Source of the DNA: Gammaproteobacteria bacterium
GTDB lineage: Bacteria > Pseudomonadota > Gammaproteobacteria > Ga0077536
Direction: 5' to 3'
Assembly: GCA_009692365.1 (NCBI GenBank)
Contig: SHZJ01000001.1
Coordinates: 90,762 to 154,761 of the forward strand
DNA length: 64,000 bases
A program made the position numbers and the translations under genes. Numbering within the stretch: the first letter of the stretch is position 1; every line of letters begins with the position of its first letter. Under the pieces are notes generated by a model. The model made no database searches, was not told the origin of the DNA, and saw only the letters and a program-made list of their open reading frames with translations. Positions 63,021 to 64,000 of the stretch are shown here, piece after piece.

Positions 63021-63536
63021 ATGAAAAAATTGCTGCTGGGTGGGCTGGCGCTTGCGGTCTTGGGCCTCATTGCGGGTCTTTATCACGGCGCCACTTGCCC
63101 CACCGATCCGGCCCCCCGCGCGGCGGTGGAAGCTTATCTGCGGGCCATGCAGACCCAACGTTTTACGGATGCCTTCGATCAGGTCACCGCAAGAATGACC
63201 GATGGTCGGGCGCGCGCCGACTGGGCGGCGCTGCAGGCAAAAATGTTCGAAATGGCTGCGGTAAAGCTCTCAGATCCCGACGTGCGCACGGCGCATCGTG
63301 CCGCCGTTAACCGCTTTCAATGCGCGCCGGTGGCCACGGTGCCCAATGTGCTGCGGGCCGCGGACGTGCTGAATAATCAGGGCAGCACCGAATTCGAGCT
63401 CTACACCGTGATCTTGGCAGACGGCCATTGGCGCATCGACAGCCAGGAAACCTTGTTCGAGGAAGCCCGCGTCCATGAGTGGTTTCCGCAAGATGAAATC
63501 CCCACGTACAAAGGGACCGCGCCGGTCGACCCTTAG
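63021..63536 (+). CDS. Membrane-anchored protein of unknown function
   Basis: The 171-residue protein has a single N-terminal hydrophobic segment (residues 3-21, LLLGGLALAVLGLIAGLY), acting as signal anchor or signal peptide. A periplasmic domain follows (AVEAYLRAMQTQRFTDAFDQ, DWAALQAKMFEMAAVKLSD, ELYTVILADGHWRIDSQE). The YLRAMQTQRFTDAF and DGHWRID elements recall NTF2-like or DUF4878-type folds. I cannot assign a function. The ribosome-binding site before ATG 63021 is strong. Confidence 0.78.
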   Translation: MKKLLLGGLALAVLGLIAGLYHGATCPTDPAPRAAVEAYLRAMQTQRFTDAFDQVTARMTDGRARADWAALQAKMFEMAAVKLSDPDVRTAHRAAVNRFQCAPVATVPNVLRAADVLNNQGSTEFELYTVILADGHWRIDSQETLFEEARVHEWFPQDEIPTYKGTAPVDP

Positions 63537-64000
63537 GCCGACCTCAGCGCTTATCGGAAACATCACCGCCCGGTGTCAGCGCTATTTCAAGCAATCGAGT
63601 TCCGCTGTCGTTGAAATCCCACCCACTGAGCAGGCACGCCGGTGGTGGACTACGGTCGTTTACCCCGCCAATCCAGGGCGCGACGGTGAACCCGCCGGCC
63701 GGCGGGCGCTGCCTGCCGCGAAACGTTGACCTTTTGGGCCGCTGGGCGCGAGCCAGCCCGTGCCGGGTGGCAGGCCAGCCTCGCGTGCGTGGGTTAATTT
63801 AAGGGGCGCTACCGTCAGCGGGTAAATAGCGGGTAAATAGGGTCAGACTCGATTTATTCCGCACTATTCGGATTTTCTCGCAACGTCCCTTGCTTCTGAG
63901 TCAACCAGCCTCTGTGATTTTTTTCCGCACAGAATGACAGGCAGCGGCTGGCTTGAAATCATAAATCTCCCTCAGGCCGCCATTTTGACCCCCAGTCTGG
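63537..64000. other. 464-bp end region, possible edge of a mobile element
   Basis: No gene recognised. From about 63,790 the base composition becomes clearly more AT-rich. A doubled GCGGGTAAATAG lies at 63819-63840, followed by GGGTCAGACTCGATTTA (63840-63856). Near the right edge, read on the minus strand, is GACTGGGGGTCAAAATGGCG, which resembles ends or recognition repeats of IS21-like elements from memory. The element itself, if present, lies outside the window. Confidence 0.35.

Overview
The window is a GC-rich, gene-dense stretch of a Gram-negative proteobacterial chromosome. Intact housekeeping genes (tilS, parE-parC, hrpA, folP, ispA-xseB, mazG, hslR), outer-membrane and lipoprotein genes and gene order point to a gamma- or betaproteobacterium. 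I cannot name the genus. A PQQ operon, a quinohemoprotein dehydrogenase, two genes that mark PQQ-dependent alcohol-oxidation loci, and an MfnB/DUF447/pterin-dehydratase group typical of tetrahydromethanopterin users together suggest a methylotroph or a relative of one. That lifestyle is inference. The C1 enzymes themselves (methanol dehydrogenase, Fae, Mch, Fhc) are not in the window.

Layout. 0-1.5 kb: tail of accA and tilS. 1.8-10.7 kb: a Wsp-like chemosensory module. It has a membrane-anchored UrtA-type binding protein, a WspA-like MCP, a WspC-like CheR-TPR, a WspF-like CheB, and a response regulator whose receiver resembles WspR but whose output domain is a SpoIIE/PP2C phosphatase. Convergent to these are a STAS anti-sigma antagonist and a GOLPH3-like (GPP34) protein. 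CheA and both CheW proteins are absent, and non-coding gaps sit where they would lie in a wsp operon. 10.9-16.6 kb: L,D-transpeptidase, cytochrome b561, cytochrome c-PQQ dehydrogenase, amidohydrolase. 16.9-20.9 kb: a histidine kinase/sigma-54 activator pair, a DUF1244 protein and a GacA-like regulator. 21-24 kb: two PQQ-associated periplasmic proteins and a porin-like protein. 24-36 kb is a cofactor block: pip, folP, pqqACDE, DUF447-mfnB-pcd, moaC, moaDE-pqqB, moeA-mobAB-moaA. 36-49 kb: CYTH protein, AmpG-like permease, a PP2C-FGE-domain fusion, SLC13-type transporter, hrpA, an unknown protein, hslR, moaB, DUF423, and a second L,D-transpeptidase convergent with an Lpp/OprI-type lipoprotein. 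49-55.6 kb: HNH protein, mazG, folE2, ispA-xseB, rubrerythrin, Fe-S oxidoreductase and DUF3501. 55.6-64 kb: parE-parC, dinB with 117-bp tandem repeats upstream, an esterase, a small membrane-anchored protein and an end region that looks like the edge of a mobile element.

Two themes connect the genes. The 21-36 kb block makes the cofactors needed for oxidation of alcohols and C1 units: PQQ for the dehydrogenases, pterin/methanofuran-type building blocks for formaldehyde oxidation, and molybdopterin for formate dehydrogenase. The 1.8-10.7 kb block reads as a sensory pathway rewired from cyclic-di-GMP output to a phosphatase/STAS partner-switching output, and is the best candidate here for an undescribed system. 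No tRNA, rRNA, CRISPR array or complete insertion sequence was seen.
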